Below, one piece after another: positions 55,967 to 63,886 of a stretch of DNA of 64,000 nucleotides. The stretch's first letter is position 1; every line of letters begins with the position of its first letter. Under the pieces are notes generated by a model. It was not told the DNA's origin and made no database searches. It saw nothing but the letters and a program-made list of their open reading frames with translations. The stretch is taken from contig JBEKGS010000008.1 in NCBI GenBank assembly GCA_050012675.1, positions 25,054 to 89,053 on the forward strand. Direction: 5' to 3'. The DNA comes from Fen-455 sp050012675 (GTDB lineage: Bacteria; Actinomycetota; Acidimicrobiia; Acidimicrobiales; Bog-793). The translations under genes were made by a program, and so were the position numbers.

Positions 55967-56722
55967 ATGGCGTTGTTGGAGGCCACCGGGATTTCCAAGC
56001 GTTACGGCGGCATCGTCGCCCTCGACGACGTCTCGGTCCAGATCGAAACGGGCGAGGCCGTCGGCCTCGTGGGCCCGAACGGTGCCGGCAAGACGACGCT
56101 GTTCGACTGCCTGAACGGTGTGCGCCACTTCGACGCGGGGGAGATCTACTTCCGGTCACGGCGCATCGACCACCTGCCGGTGTTCGAGCGTGCCCGTCTC
56201 GGGATCGGGCGCACCTTCCAGAGACTCGAGCTGTTCGCCGGCATGAGCGCGCGCGAGCACCTGATGGTCGCCGAACGGGTGCACCGCGCCGACGGGCGGC
56301 TGTGGAAGGACATGATCGGGCGCGCCAAGGCGAGAGCCCCCGTCGCCCGCGTGGAAGAGCTCCTCGTCGAGCTCGGCCTCGACGCCGTCGCGGACGACCC
56401 GATCGAGTCGCTGAGCCAGGGACACGGGCGCCTCGTCGAGCTCGGCCGCGCGCTCGTGCAAGAGCCGCAGCTGCTGTTGTTGGACGAGCCCTCGTCGGGT
56501 CTCGACACGCGCGAGGCGCTCTCTTTCTCGGAGGTCCTGGTCGAGGTGCGGGCCCGCCGCCGCACGGCCATGGTCTTGGTTGAGCACGATCTCGACTTTG
56601 TCCGGCGTGTCGTCGAACGCACCTACGTGCTCGATTTCGGCAGGATGATCGCATCCGGCGGCGTCGACGAAGTGATGGCCGAGCCGGTCGTGCGGCGCGC
56701 CTATCTCGGCGAGGCGACCTGA
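55967..56722 (+). CDS. ABC transporter ATP-binding protein, LivG type
   Basis: A 251-residue ATPase. It has Walker A GPNGAGKTT, the Q-loop in IGRTFQRLELFAGMSAREHL, and Walker B LLLLDEPSSGLD with the H-loop in VLVEHDLDFV. The signature is LSQGHGRLVELGRAL instead of the usual LSxGQ, with the final Gln replaced by His; this is tolerated in some transporters. The ATG lies directly after the fused permease stop. It ends with a 1-nt overlap to the LivF-type gene. Confidence 0.92.
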   Translation: MALLEATGISKRYGGIVALDDVSVQIETGEAVGLVGPNGAGKTTLFDCLNGVRHFDAGEIYFRSRRIDHLPVFERARLGIGRTFQRLELFAGMSAREHLMVAERVHRADGRLWKDMIGRAKARAPVARVEELLVELGLDAVADDPIESLSQGHGRLVELGRALVQEPQLLLLDEPSSGLDTREALSFSEVLVEVRARRRTAMVLVEHDLDFVRRVVERTYVLDFGRMIASGGVDEVMAEPVVRRAYLGEAT

Positions 56723-57507
56723 TGGCGAGCGACGCCTCCCTCACGGCCACGACCGGGCCCGCGGACCCGCCGCCGTCAGTGACCGTTGAGCCCCCGGTGC
56801 TCGAGCTGCGCGACGTCTCGGCCGCGTACGGCCGTTTCCGGGCCCTGTTCGGCGTGTCGTTGTCGGTCCCGGCGGGTTCCGTCACCGCCCTGGTGGGCCC
56901 GAACGGTGCCGGGAAGTCCACCATCGCCCGTGTCGCGACGGGCCTGGTGCCCTTGACCAAGGGCCGCATCTACTTCGCCGGTGAGGACGTAACCGGTCTT
57001 GCGACATGGAGGCTCGTCCGTCTCGGGGTCGCCCACGCCCCGGAGGGGCGTTCGGTGTTCGCCACCTTGGACGTCGAGGACAACCTCCGCCTCACGTTCA
57101 TGCGTGCACTCGGTCGCAGGGGCACGGCCGACGCACTGGCACGCGCCTTCGAACGGTTTCCGAGCCTTGCGGACCGACGGCGCCAGCTCGCAGGCACGCT
57201 CTCGGGCGGCGAGCAGCGCATGCTCGCTCTCGCCCGCGTCCTCGCCGTGCCCCCCAAGCTGCTCGTCGTCGACGAGCTCTCCTTGGGCCTGGCCCCCCGC
57301 GTGGTCGAGGACGTCTACAAGGCGCTGCGTGAGATCCGCGAAGCGGGCACGTCGCTGCTCGTCATCGAGCAGCAGCTTCCCCGCGCCCTCGAACTGGCCG
57401 AGCAGCTCGTGGTAATGCGCAAGGGCCAGGTCGTCGAAGCCGGGCCTGTCGAAAAGCTCGGCGCTCTGGCCCGCGAGTTGCTCCCAGGTCCGAGCGAGGA
57501 GTCCTGA
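56722..57507 (+). CDS. ABC transporter ATP-binding protein, LivF type
   Basis: A 261-residue ATPase. After a 30-residue variable N-terminus come LELRDVSAAYGRFRALFGVSLSVPAGSVTALVGPNGAGKSTIARVATGL (Walker A), the LivF-typical VAHAPEGRSVFATLDVEDNL, the normal signature LSGGEQRMLALARVLAVPPKLLVVDELSLGLAP (Walker B) and VIEQQLPRALELA. It pairs with the LivG-type ATPase as a heterodimer. The operon ends here, 3 nt before the convergent lipoprotein gene. Confidence 0.93.
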   Translation: MASDASLTATTGPADPPPSVTVEPPVLELRDVSAAYGRFRALFGVSLSVPAGSVTALVGPNGAGKSTIARVATGLVPLTKGRIYFAGEDVTGLATWRLVRLGVAHAPEGRSVFATLDVEDNLRLTFMRALGRRGTADALARAFERFPSLADRRRQLAGTLSGGEQRMLALARVLAVPPKLLVVDELSLGLAPRVVEDVYKALREIREAGTSLLVIEQQLPRALELAEQLVVMRKGQVVEAGPVEKLGALARELLPGPSEES

Positions 57508-57510
57508 GCC

Positions 57511-58074
57511 TCAGCAGCCGGGCGGCACGCTGCCCGAGTTCGCGAGCTCGAGCAGTGTGCAGATGGTGATCTTCCCGACCAGCCAGCGCCCGTGCTGGTA
57601 CACGGCCACGCCGCCCGCGTTGGGCAGCACCGGCGTCTTGGTCGGGCCGAGTATGTCGTAGGTCACCTCCGCACACGGGCTCGACAGGAGCTCGTTCTTG
57701 CAAGCGGTCCCGTGCTCGATGGTGACCTTGCTCACGTTCGCGCCCGCGGCGCTCTTGGCGAGGGCGCTCTTGAGCGCCGTCTTCATTGCCGACTCCAGCA
57801 CCGAGCCGTCCTGGATGACGGCGATCTTGGGCGAGAGCGCGGGGTTCGCGAGATCGAAGAGCACCGAGTAGGCGTGCTCTATGGCAGTCCTCGACACCGC
57901 CGGCGACGGGAGCGTCGTCGTCGTCGCAGGCTTGGCGCTCGAGCTGCAGGCCGCGAGCGCCATCGCCGCCAGGGCCGAGACGCACAAAGCGGCGGCCCTC
58001 CTGGTGCGCGTCGTCGAGCGTCTCTTGCGGGGGGTCTCGGGCCCCCGGGGCCCGCATGTTCTCTTGGTCGGCAC
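57511..58074 (-). CDS. secreted lipoprotein with an Mtb12-like domain
   Basis: A 187-residue lipoprotein. A long basic N-terminus precedes a signal peptide whose lipobox Cys is residue 43 (LAAC), followed by a Ser/Thr/Ala linker. The mature domain (about residues 60-187) has FDLANPALSPKIAVIQDGSVLESAMKTAL and a later VAVYQHGRWLVGKITICTLLEL, resembling the mycobacterial low-molecular-weight antigen Mtb12 family. Three Cys residues could form disulfides. The function is unknown. The GTG start is supported by TAGACT 6 nt upstream. Confidence 0.7.
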   Translation of the reverse strand: MPTKRTCGPRGPETPRKRRSTTRTRRAAALCVSALAAMALAACSSSAKPATTTTLPSPAVSRTAIEHAYSVLFDLANPALSPKIAVIQDGSVLESAMKTALKSALAKSAAGANVSKVTIEHGTACKNELLSSPCAEVTYDILGPTKTPVLPNAGGVAVYQHGRWLVGKITICTLLELANSGSVPPGC

Positions 58075-58080
58075 AGGGCG

Positions 58081-58086
58081 AGTCTA
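58081..58086 (-). promoter_or_regulatory. -10 element (TAGACT) of a leaderless promoter for the Mtb12-like lipoprotein gene
   Basis: On the minus strand TAGACT ends 6 nt before the GTG at 58074, with no ribosome-binding site between. Confidence 0.45.
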
Positions 58087-58146
58087 TGGACCCTGACCTG
58101 GTCGCTGCGGGGTTCTCCGCCCGCATCACGTAGGGACGATCGCAGG

Positions 58147-58152
58147 TACGCT
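58147..58152 (+). promoter_or_regulatory. -10 element (TACGCT) of a leaderless promoter for the cobalamin adenosyltransferase operon
   Basis: TACGCT ends 7 nt before the GTG at 58160. It would drive the cobalamin adenosyltransferase, pepA and ppgK genes, which overlap one another. Confidence 0.45.
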
Positions 58153-58159
58153 GCGGCCG

Positions 58160-58723
58160 GTGAGCATCGCGACCAAACGGGGCGACGACGGCACCACCGG
58201 CCTGCTCTACGGCGGGCGGGTTCGCAAGGACTCGGCCCGCATCGAGGCCAACGGCGCCATCGACGAAGCGCAGGCGGCTCTCGGCATGGCCCGGGCCGAG
58301 GTGAGGGGCACCGGGCTCGACGACGAGCTCGCGGCTCTGGAGCGGGACCTTTGGGTAGTCATGGCGGAGGTGGCGACGGCGCCCCGGTCCAAGAACAGGC
58401 TCGTGCCAGGAAGGACCCTGGTCACCGGCGAGATGGTCGACGCGCTGGAGCGCCGCGTGCACGAGCTGGAGGCCGGCGGGGCCATGCCGTCCGAGTTCGT
58501 CGTCCCGGGCCAGAGCCGCGCGAGTGCGGCACTCGACCTCGCCCGCACGGTCGTACGCCGCGCCGAGCGCAAGGTGGTCGCGCTCGGGATCGGGGAAGCC
58601 TCCCACGTCGTGGCCTACCTGAACCGCCTGTCGGACCTGTGCTGGCTTCTTGCCCGCTCGTGCGAGCCCGAGCATCTGACCGCTCGTGCCGCAGGTGTCA
58701 AGGCCCCCGAGCTAGAGGCATGA
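58160..58723 (+). CDS. PduO-type cob(I)alamin adenosyltransferase
   Basis: Transfers the adenosyl group of ATP to cob(I)alamin to make coenzyme B12. The 187-residue protein has the ATP-binding N-terminus ATKRGDDGTTGLLYGGRVRKDSARIEANGAIDEAQAALG and the C-terminal RTVVRRAERKVV and YLNRLSDLCWLLAR segments of the PduO trimer family. No B12-dependent enzyme is encoded nearby. The stop overlaps the pepA start (TGATG). The GTG is supported by TACGCT 7 nt upstream. Confidence 0.92.
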   Translation: MSIATKRGDDGTTGLLYGGRVRKDSARIEANGAIDEAQAALGMARAEVRGTGLDDELAALERDLWVVMAEVATAPRSKNRLVPGRTLVTGEMVDALERRVHELEAGGAMPSEFVVPGQSRASAALDLARTVVRRAERKVVALGIGEASHVVAYLNRLSDLCWLLARSCEPEHLTARAAGVKAPELEA

Positions 58724-60264
58724 TGGCACGCATGCACTCACCCCTGACCCTTCCCACCGAAATCACCTCGAGCGCACCGGACGGTGTCGAGGCCCTCGGC
58801 TGGGGTGCCCTCGAAGGACTCGAGACGGCGCGGCCCGGCCTCGAATTTGACGTCGCCTGGTGCGAGCGGAGGCGATTCAAGGCCAAGCCCGGTGACAGCC
58901 TCGTAACCCGGGGTGAGGGCGGGCGCGTCGAGGTCCTGCTCGGGTTCGGCCCTCGCGATCAGCTCGGCACGGCGGCCTTGCGCAAAGCGGCCGGCACCTT
59001 CGCCTCGGCGACAGGCACCGCCAAGACGGTCGCCTTGGACCTGACCGGTATCTCCGAGCTCGGCGTGGGAGCCGAACAGGCGGCCCAGGTGGCGATCGAG
59101 GGCTTCTGGGGGGCGAGGTACCGCTTCACGCGTTATCACGCCGGTGATCCCGACCCACTCGAGTCGCTCACGATCGTCCTCGGAGAGGAGGAGGTTTCCC
59201 CTGGGGAACGGGGTCTCGAGCGGGGCCGCGTGATCGCCGACGCAACGCGGCTCGCGCGGGACCTGATCAACGAGCCGGCTGGTGCGCTCACCCCGGCCCA
59301 GCTTGCGGAGGTTGCCGTCGAGACCGCCGAACGCGGGGGCCTCGAGGTGACGATCCTCGACGAGGAGGCGATCGCGAAGGCCGGCCTCGGCGGCCTGCTC
59401 GGTGTCGCGGCGGGCTCGGTACAGGCCCCGCGGCTCATAAAGCTCGTCTACGAGCCGTCGCCCGCCCAAGCCCGCAAGCGTCCCGACGGCAGCATTCCGA
59501 CGGTCGCCCTTGTCGGCAAGGGCATCACCTTCGATTCCGGGGGACTGTCGCTCAAGACGCCCGAAGGCATGCTCACGATGAAGACCGACATGAGCGGCGC
59601 CGCGGACGTGATTGCGACCATGGGGGCGTGCCGGGCCCTCGGCGTGGGCGTGCGAGTGGTCGGATTCGCCCCGACGACCGAGAACATGCCTGGCGGGAAA
59701 GCGACCAAGCCGGGCGACGTCCTGAAGATACGCAACGGCAAGACGATCGAGGTCGTGAACACCGACTGCGAGGGTCGGCTGGTGCTCGCCGACGGTCTCT
59801 CGCTCGCAGTTGAGGAGAGGCCTGACGCCATCGTCGACCTAGCGACCCTTACGGGGGCGTGCGTGGTCGCCCTCGGCCCGAGGATCGCCGGTCTCATGGG
59901 CAACGACGACCGCCTGATCGCAGCCCTTCACGCGGCATCACAGCGCGCGGGCGAGGCGACCTGGCCGCTACCGCTTCCCGAGGTCTACAGGGCGGACATC
60001 GACTCGGAAGTCGCCGATATGAAGAACCAGGGAAAGCGGGGCGGCGGTGCCCTCACCGCAGCTCTGCTCCTCCAGGAGTTCGTCGCCGACCGGCCCTGGG
60101 CTCATCTCGACATCGCCGGGCCGGCGCGATCGGAAGAGGACCAAGGCGAGTTCCGCAAAGGTGCCACAGGATTCGGGGTTCGCACACTGCTCGAGTTCCT
60201 TGGCTCTTACGAGCCGCTCAGCTCACCGGCAACAGGCGCTGCCGGAGGAAAGGTGGTCGTATGA
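58723..60264 (+). CDS. pepA: M17 leucyl aminopeptidase
   Basis: A cytosolic di-metal aminopeptidase of 513 residues. The N-terminal macro-like domain is followed by the catalytic domain with VGKGITFDSGGLSLK, MKTDMSGAADVIATM and NTDCEGRLVLADGL, which provide the metal-binding Lys, Asp and Glu residues. The conserved NTDAEGR motif has Cys in place of Ala here. LATLTGACVVALG is also typical. Neighbouring ATGs at 58720 and 58732 are alternative starts. The ppgK start overlaps its stop (ATGA). Confidence 0.92.
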   Translation: MARMHSPLTLPTEITSSAPDGVEALGWGALEGLETARPGLEFDVAWCERRRFKAKPGDSLVTRGEGGRVEVLLGFGPRDQLGTAALRKAAGTFASATGTAKTVALDLTGISELGVGAEQAAQVAIEGFWGARYRFTRYHAGDPDPLESLTIVLGEEEVSPGERGLERGRVIADATRLARDLINEPAGALTPAQLAEVAVETAERGGLEVTILDEEAIAKAGLGGLLGVAAGSVQAPRLIKLVYEPSPAQARKRPDGSIPTVALVGKGITFDSGGLSLKTPEGMLTMKTDMSGAADVIATMGACRALGVGVRVVGFAPTTENMPGGKATKPGDVLKIRNGKTIEVVNTDCEGRLVLADGLSLAVEERPDAIVDLATLTGACVVALGPRIAGLMGNDDRLIAALHAASQRAGEATWPLPLPEVYRADIDSEVADMKNQGKRGGGALTAALLLQEFVADRPWAHLDIAGPARSEEDQGEFRKGATGFGVRTLLEFLGSYEPLSSPATGAAGGKVVV

Positions 60265-61322
60265 CCGAACAAGTCGGCACCGCCGATACGCCCGAGCCCC
60301 CCGCGCCCGAGCGCGCCGCCGAACCGGAGTCCATCGACCCAGAGCCGGAGTCCATCGCCCCAGCGCCGGAACCCGTCGCCCCGTCGCCCGTCGCCCCCGA
60401 GCCGGACCCTGTCGTGGCACCGGCTGTGGCAAAGGCCGCAAAGCCGGCGACGAAAGGGCCCGCCTCTGCCCGGTCCGCGCCCCGCAGGGCGCCCGCCGCA
60501 GCGCGCCGAGCCGAGAGCACGGGTGCGATTGCCGCGCCGGTCGCGCCGGCAGTCGTGCCCCCGCTACGACCGACGACTCTGGCGATTGACGTCGGGGGCA
60601 CCGGCCTCAAGGCTTCCGTGCTGGACGCGGCCGGCAAGCTCGTGGCCGACCGCGTCCGCATTCCGACGCGCTACCCGTGCGCACCCAAGGACTTCATCAA
60701 CGCGCTGACGTCTCTTGTCGCGCCCCTCCCGGACTTCGACCGGGTGTCGGTAGGCTTCAACGGAGTCGTCCGAAAGGGCGTCATCCTGACAGCACCGCAC
60801 TTTGTGACCCGCTCGGGTGCCCCGGGCGCGCCGGTCGTTTCCAAGTTGCTGGCTGCGTGGACCGGTTTTGATCTCGCCGCAGCGCTGATGGCGAGCTTCG
60901 GCCGTCCGGTCCGCCTCGCCAATGATGCCGACCTTCAAGGCCTCGAGGTTGTCAGTGGCTCAGGGCTCGAACTTGTCGTCACCCTCGGAACCGGTGTCGG
61001 TACAGGCCTGTTCCTCGACGGCAAGCTGATGCCGCATCTCGAGCTGTCACACCATCCCTTCCGCAGGGACCAGACCTATGACGAGCAGCTGGGCGAAGCG
61101 GCCCTGCGGAAGATAGGCGTTCACAAGTGGCGAAAGCGCGTCGACGAGGCTTTCGCCAACTTCTACAGGCTGCTCAACTACGACCGGCTGTATGTGGGAG
61201 GCGGAAACTCACGGCTCCTCGTGGGCTATCTCGACGCGTCGGTGACCATCGTCGACAACGTCGCGGGCATCCTCGGGGGGATCAAGCTCTGGGAGCTGCC
61301 GAGCGCCGAGGCGCCCGACTAG
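60261..61322 (+). CDS. ppgK: polyphosphate glucokinase (ROK family) with long N-terminal tail
   Basis: A glucokinase that can use polyphosphate as phosphate donor, typical of Actinobacteria. The ROK domain begins at about residue 107 with LAIDVGGTGLKASVLDAAG. It continues with VGFNGVV, NDADLQGLEVVSG, the VTLGTGVGTGLFLDGKLMPHLELSHHPF phosphate/glucose region and QTYDEQLGEAALRK. The first 103 residues are a Pro/Ala/Glu-rich disordered extension with short repeats (PEPES, APEP, VAP). Most PPGKs are about 250 residues, so this tail is unusual. It is coupled to pepA by a 4-nt overlap, with GGAGG just upstream. Confidence 0.9.
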   Translation: MTEQVGTADTPEPPAPERAAEPESIDPEPESIAPAPEPVAPSPVAPEPDPVVAPAVAKAAKPATKGPASARSAPRRAPAAARRAESTGAIAAPVAPAVVPPLRPTTLAIDVGGTGLKASVLDAAGKLVADRVRIPTRYPCAPKDFINALTSLVAPLPDFDRVSVGFNGVVRKGVILTAPHFVTRSGAPGAPVVSKLLAAWTGFDLAAALMASFGRPVRLANDADLQGLEVVSGSGLELVVTLGTGVGTGLFLDGKLMPHLELSHHPFRRDQTYDEQLGEAALRKIGVHKWRKRVDEAFANFYRLLNYDRLYVGGGNSRLLVGYLDASVTIVDNVAGILGGIKLWELPSAEAPD

Positions 61323-61355
61323 CACGGCGCGACCTTGCCGGTCGCGTTCTCGGGC

Positions 61356-61736
61356 CTATTTGGCGACTCCGGCGCACTGGGCCGCCAGAGCAGGCAGGAG
61401 GAAGTGGACCGGAACGCGGTTCGACTCGCTCAAGGTGGCGTCGAGCGGCTGCCATGTCGTGTCGTCGCCGGCCGCCTGCGCCGCGTACGGCAGGGCGGCG
61501 CGCACCTGGTCGAGCGCCTCGGTCTGAAGCTTCGCCGCCTTTGCGGGGCTGGCGCCGCCTGCTTGGTGCGCGACCGTGAGGGCGCGTTCTACATGCGCGC
61601 AGGCCTGGCTGGCAAGGGGTGCCGCGTCCTGAGACGAGCAACCGGTGAACAGGGCGCCGCAAACCAGGCCGAGCACTGCGCACCCGGCGATCAGCCGCGG
61701 TCGCGCCGACCTACTCCTCGAGCCAACCCGGGGCAT
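61356..61736 (-). CDS. small secreted lipoprotein, unknown function
   Basis: A 126-residue protein with a basic start, a hydrophobic helix and a lipobox with Cys33 (LFTGC). The mature part is Ala-rich and helical, and ends AAQCAGVAK. I do not recognise the family. The chosen ATG overlaps the end of the next upstream minus-strand gene by 26 nt; a longer frame would overlap it further. The gene converges on ppgK with a 33-nt gap. It may be co-transcribed with the 186-residue protein upstream. Confidence 0.6.
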   Translation of the reverse strand: MPRVGSRSRSARPRLIAGCAVLGLVCGALFTGCSSQDAAPLASQACAHVERALTVAHQAGGASPAKAAKLQTEALDQVRAALPYAAQAAGDDTTWQPLDATLSESNRVPVHFLLPALAAQCAGVAK

Positions 61737-62271
61737 TGTCGAGGAAGAAACGAGTGACAGCGAGCGCCCTGTCGAAGGTGTCGCAGAGCAGTTCCTCACC
61801 CGCGAGGACTCGTGCCAGGGACACCTGTTGACGGGCGACGATCGTGAGACGGCGGACGGGTGCGTCGGTCACCGAACCGAACGAGTCGGTGGCCGAGATT
61901 TCCAGCGGCAGCTCGACGCCGCCGACGCCGGCGAGGTCGATGGCGAGCCTGAGCAGGTCGGGGCCTTTGGGCAGCGGCGGGACGCCCCAGTTGAAGGTCA
62001 GTGGGAAAAACCACTTGTCCGGAGGGTCCTCGTCCTCGGGCAGGGCGACGACCGCGTCCTCGAAGTCGAGCAGCACGCGGGGCTCCACTTCGAGGGCAAG
62101 GTGCAGGTCGATCGGCCCGCCGCAACCCTCTTCAGGGTGAAGGTCGACCTCCCAGAACTGGCGGAGCGAGTACGTCTCGACGAAGTGCCGTTCGTCGTGC
62201 ACGTGAAACTTGTGGTCGACCGCATGATCTTTGAGCTCGGCAACGTAGCCGGCGACGTCGATGACGGCCAT
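61711..62271 (-). CDS. conserved protein, unknown function
   Basis: A 186-residue acidic protein without membrane helices or a signal peptide. It begins MAVIDVAGYVAEL and contains HFVETYSLRQFWEVDLHPEEGCGGPIDLHLALEVEPRVLLDFED, then FNWGVPPLPKGPDLLRLAIDLAGVGGVELPLEI. The beta-rich pattern and Trp/Pro turns suggest a compact globular fold. I cannot place it in a named family. The ATG at 62271 is favoured because TACACT lies 10 nt upstream on the minus strand; a longer frame runs into the divergent gene. Confidence 0.65.
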   Translation of the reverse strand: MAVIDVAGYVAELKDHAVDHKFHVHDERHFVETYSLRQFWEVDLHPEEGCGGPIDLHLALEVEPRVLLDFEDAVVALPEDEDPPDKWFFPLTFNWGVPPLPKGPDLLRLAIDLAGVGGVELPLEISATDSFGSVTDAPVRRLTIVARQQVSLARVLAGEELLCDTFDRALAVTRFFLDNAPGWLEE

Positions 62272-62281
62272 CCGAAAGGCA

Positions 62282-62287
62282 AGTGTA
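62282..62287 (-). promoter_or_regulatory. -10 element (TACACT) upstream of the 186-residue protein gene
   Basis: On the minus strand TACACT ends 10 nt before the ATG at 62271. No ribosome-binding site is visible, so the transcript is leaderless or nearly so. Confidence 0.4.
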
Positions 62288-62315
62288 GGCGAGCGACGAG
62301 ACGCGGTCGGCAGGC

Positions 62316-62321
62316 TACGGT
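62316..62321 (+). promoter_or_regulatory. -10 element (TACGGT) of a leaderless promoter for the IMPase-family gene
   Basis: TACGGT ends 8 nt before the GTG at 62330. This supports that GTG over the longer frame that overlaps the divergent gene. Confidence 0.4.
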
Positions 62322-62329
62322 TCGGTGGT

Positions 62330-63085
62330 GTGGACGGAGCCGAACTGCTCGGGATCCTCGGCGAGGCGGCCGAGGCTATCGCCGCCTCCCTGAGCGGGCT
62401 CACCGACTGGGGTCTGGCCGGCACCAGGCCCGGCCAGTACCGCTCCGACCTCGTCGCGGACGACGCCGCCGTTCAGGTTCTCACCGGGGCCGGCCTCGGG
62501 GTGCTGAGCGAGGAGTCCGGCCTGAGCGCGGGGGCCTCCGAGCGGGCGCTGCTCGCGGTCCTAGATCCCGTCGACGGCTCCACGAACGCTTCACGGCGCA
62601 TCCCATGGTTCGCGACCAGCATCTGCGTGCTTGACGAGGAAGGCCCGCTCGCCGCGCTCGTGGTGAACCAGGCGACAGGCACCCGCTACGAGGCGGTGCG
62701 GGGCCACGGCGCCCGGCGTGACGGCGAGGCGATCGGCCCTTCTGGCGAGGAGTCGCTCAGTCGCTCCCTGGTCGGGCTGTCCGGGTACCCGCCCCGCCAC
62801 CTCGGCTGGAAGTGGTACCGAGCCCTCGGAGCCGCGGCCTTGGACCTTTGCGCGGTAGCGGACGGGACCCTCGACGCCTACATCGACTGCATGCACGACG
62901 CGCACGGCAGCTGGGACTACCTCGCCGGCCTCCTCGTGTGCACCGAGGCGGGAGCATCTGTCGCCGACGCCCAAGGACGCGGGCTCGTCGTGCGGGAGCA
63001 CTCGGCCCGTCGCACCCCCGTTGCCGCCGGCAGCTCGGCGTTGCTCTCGGAACTTCTCGCCCTGAGGGCGACCTGGCTCCGGTAG
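62330..63085 (+). CDS. inositol monophosphatase-family phosphatase
   Basis: A Mg2+-dependent sugar/inositol phosphatase of 251 residues. The metal-binding residues are Glu61-Glu62 in LSEESG, the DPVDGSTN motif at residues 79-86, and the Asp in GSWDYLAG near residue 190. Substrates in the family include inositol-1-phosphate, histidinol phosphate, fructose-1,6-bisphosphate and 3'-phosphoadenosine-5'-phosphate. The sequence does not decide among them, and no inositol or histidine gene is adjacent. Confidence 0.88.
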   Translation: MDGAELLGILGEAAEAIAASLSGLTDWGLAGTRPGQYRSDLVADDAAVQVLTGAGLGVLSEESGLSAGASERALLAVLDPVDGSTNASRRIPWFATSICVLDEEGPLAALVVNQATGTRYEAVRGHGARRDGEAIGPSGEESLSRSLVGLSGYPPRHLGWKWYRALGAAALDLCAVADGTLDAYIDCMHDAHGSWDYLAGLLVCTEAGASVADAQGRGLVVREHSARRTPVAAGSSALLSELLALRATWLR

Positions 63086-63088
63086 CGT
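63083..63088 (+). promoter_or_regulatory. -10 element (TAGCGT) upstream of the zinc-ribbon gene
   Basis: TAGCGT overlaps the end of the preceding gene and ends 9 nt before the ATG at 63098. No Shine-Dalgarno sequence is present. Confidence 0.4.
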
Positions 63089-63097
63089 CGATCAGCG

Positions 63098-63880
63098 ATG
63101 TCAACGAGCGACGCCGGGCCCTCCGAAGAGGCCTCCTCCGACTTGTCGACCCCGCAGCTTCAGGTCCTGCTCGAGCTCCAGGAGGCCGATCTCGCACTCG
63201 ACCGGCTCGCCTACCGGCGCCGTGAGCTCGCAGAGCGCGTGGCCGTCTCCGAGCTCGGCGCCCGGCTCGCCGAGCTCACAGCCCGCGTGGCGGAGGCAAC
63301 CGAACAGCGGGACAAGCTCGCCTCCCAGCAGCTCACCCTCGATCAGCGGTCGGAGGCCGTCGGCGGGCGAATCGCCGCTATCGAGCAAAGGCTGCGCTCG
63401 GGGCGAGCCGGCTCGTACCGTGACGAGCAGGCGATGGGGGAGGAGGTGTCGTCGCTCAGCCACCTCCGCCGTGAGATCGAGGACCAGGAGCTCGAGGTCA
63501 TGGAGGCGCTCGAGCCTCTGGATGAGGAGCTGGCTGGCCTTCGGGCCGGCACAGCCGAGGCGGCCGAGGAGCTGGCGCTGGCACGCGAGCAGCTCGGTAT
63601 GGCAACGGCCGAGATAGACGAGGAGGCAGCCTCAATCCGCACGACCCGGGAGGCTCTGGCCGCGCGCGTCGCGCCGGAGCTGGCGGCCTCCTACGAGCGG
63701 CTGAGAGCCAAACTCGGAGGTATCGGGGCGGCACACCTCGTGGGGGGAGCCTGCAGCGGCTGTCACCTGCAGCTGCCGGCGTCCGAGCTGCACAGGCTGC
63801 GCCACTCCACGCCGGACTCTGTTGTCTACTGCGACCAGTGCGGTCGCATACTCGTGATGACGAGCGGCCAGGCCAGTTAG
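63098..63880 (+). CDS. C4-type zinc-ribbon coiled-coil protein
   Basis: A 260-residue protein with a long N-terminal coiled coil (about residues 15-190, rich in Glu, Ala, Leu and Arg) and a C-terminal zinc ribbon. The ribbon has the Cys pairs CSGC (in GGACSGCHLQLPASELHRL) and CDQC (in VVYCDQCGRILV). It belongs to the widespread actinobacterial zinc-ribbon family that usually sits beside a histidine phosphatase or RNase H-phosphatase gene, as here. A nucleic-acid-related role is assumed for the family but not proven. Confidence 0.88.
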   Translation: MSTSDAGPSEEASSDLSTPQLQVLLELQEADLALDRLAYRRRELAERVAVSELGARLAELTARVAEATEQRDKLASQQLTLDQRSEAVGGRIAAIEQRLRSGRAGSYRDEQAMGEEVSSLSHLRREIEDQELEVMEALEPLDEELAGLRAGTAEAAEELALAREQLGMATAEIDEEAASIRTTREALAARVAPELAASYERLRAKLGGIGAAHLVGGACSGCHLQLPASELHRLRHSTPDSVVYCDQCGRILVMTSGQAS

Positions 63881-63886
63881 CGCTCG

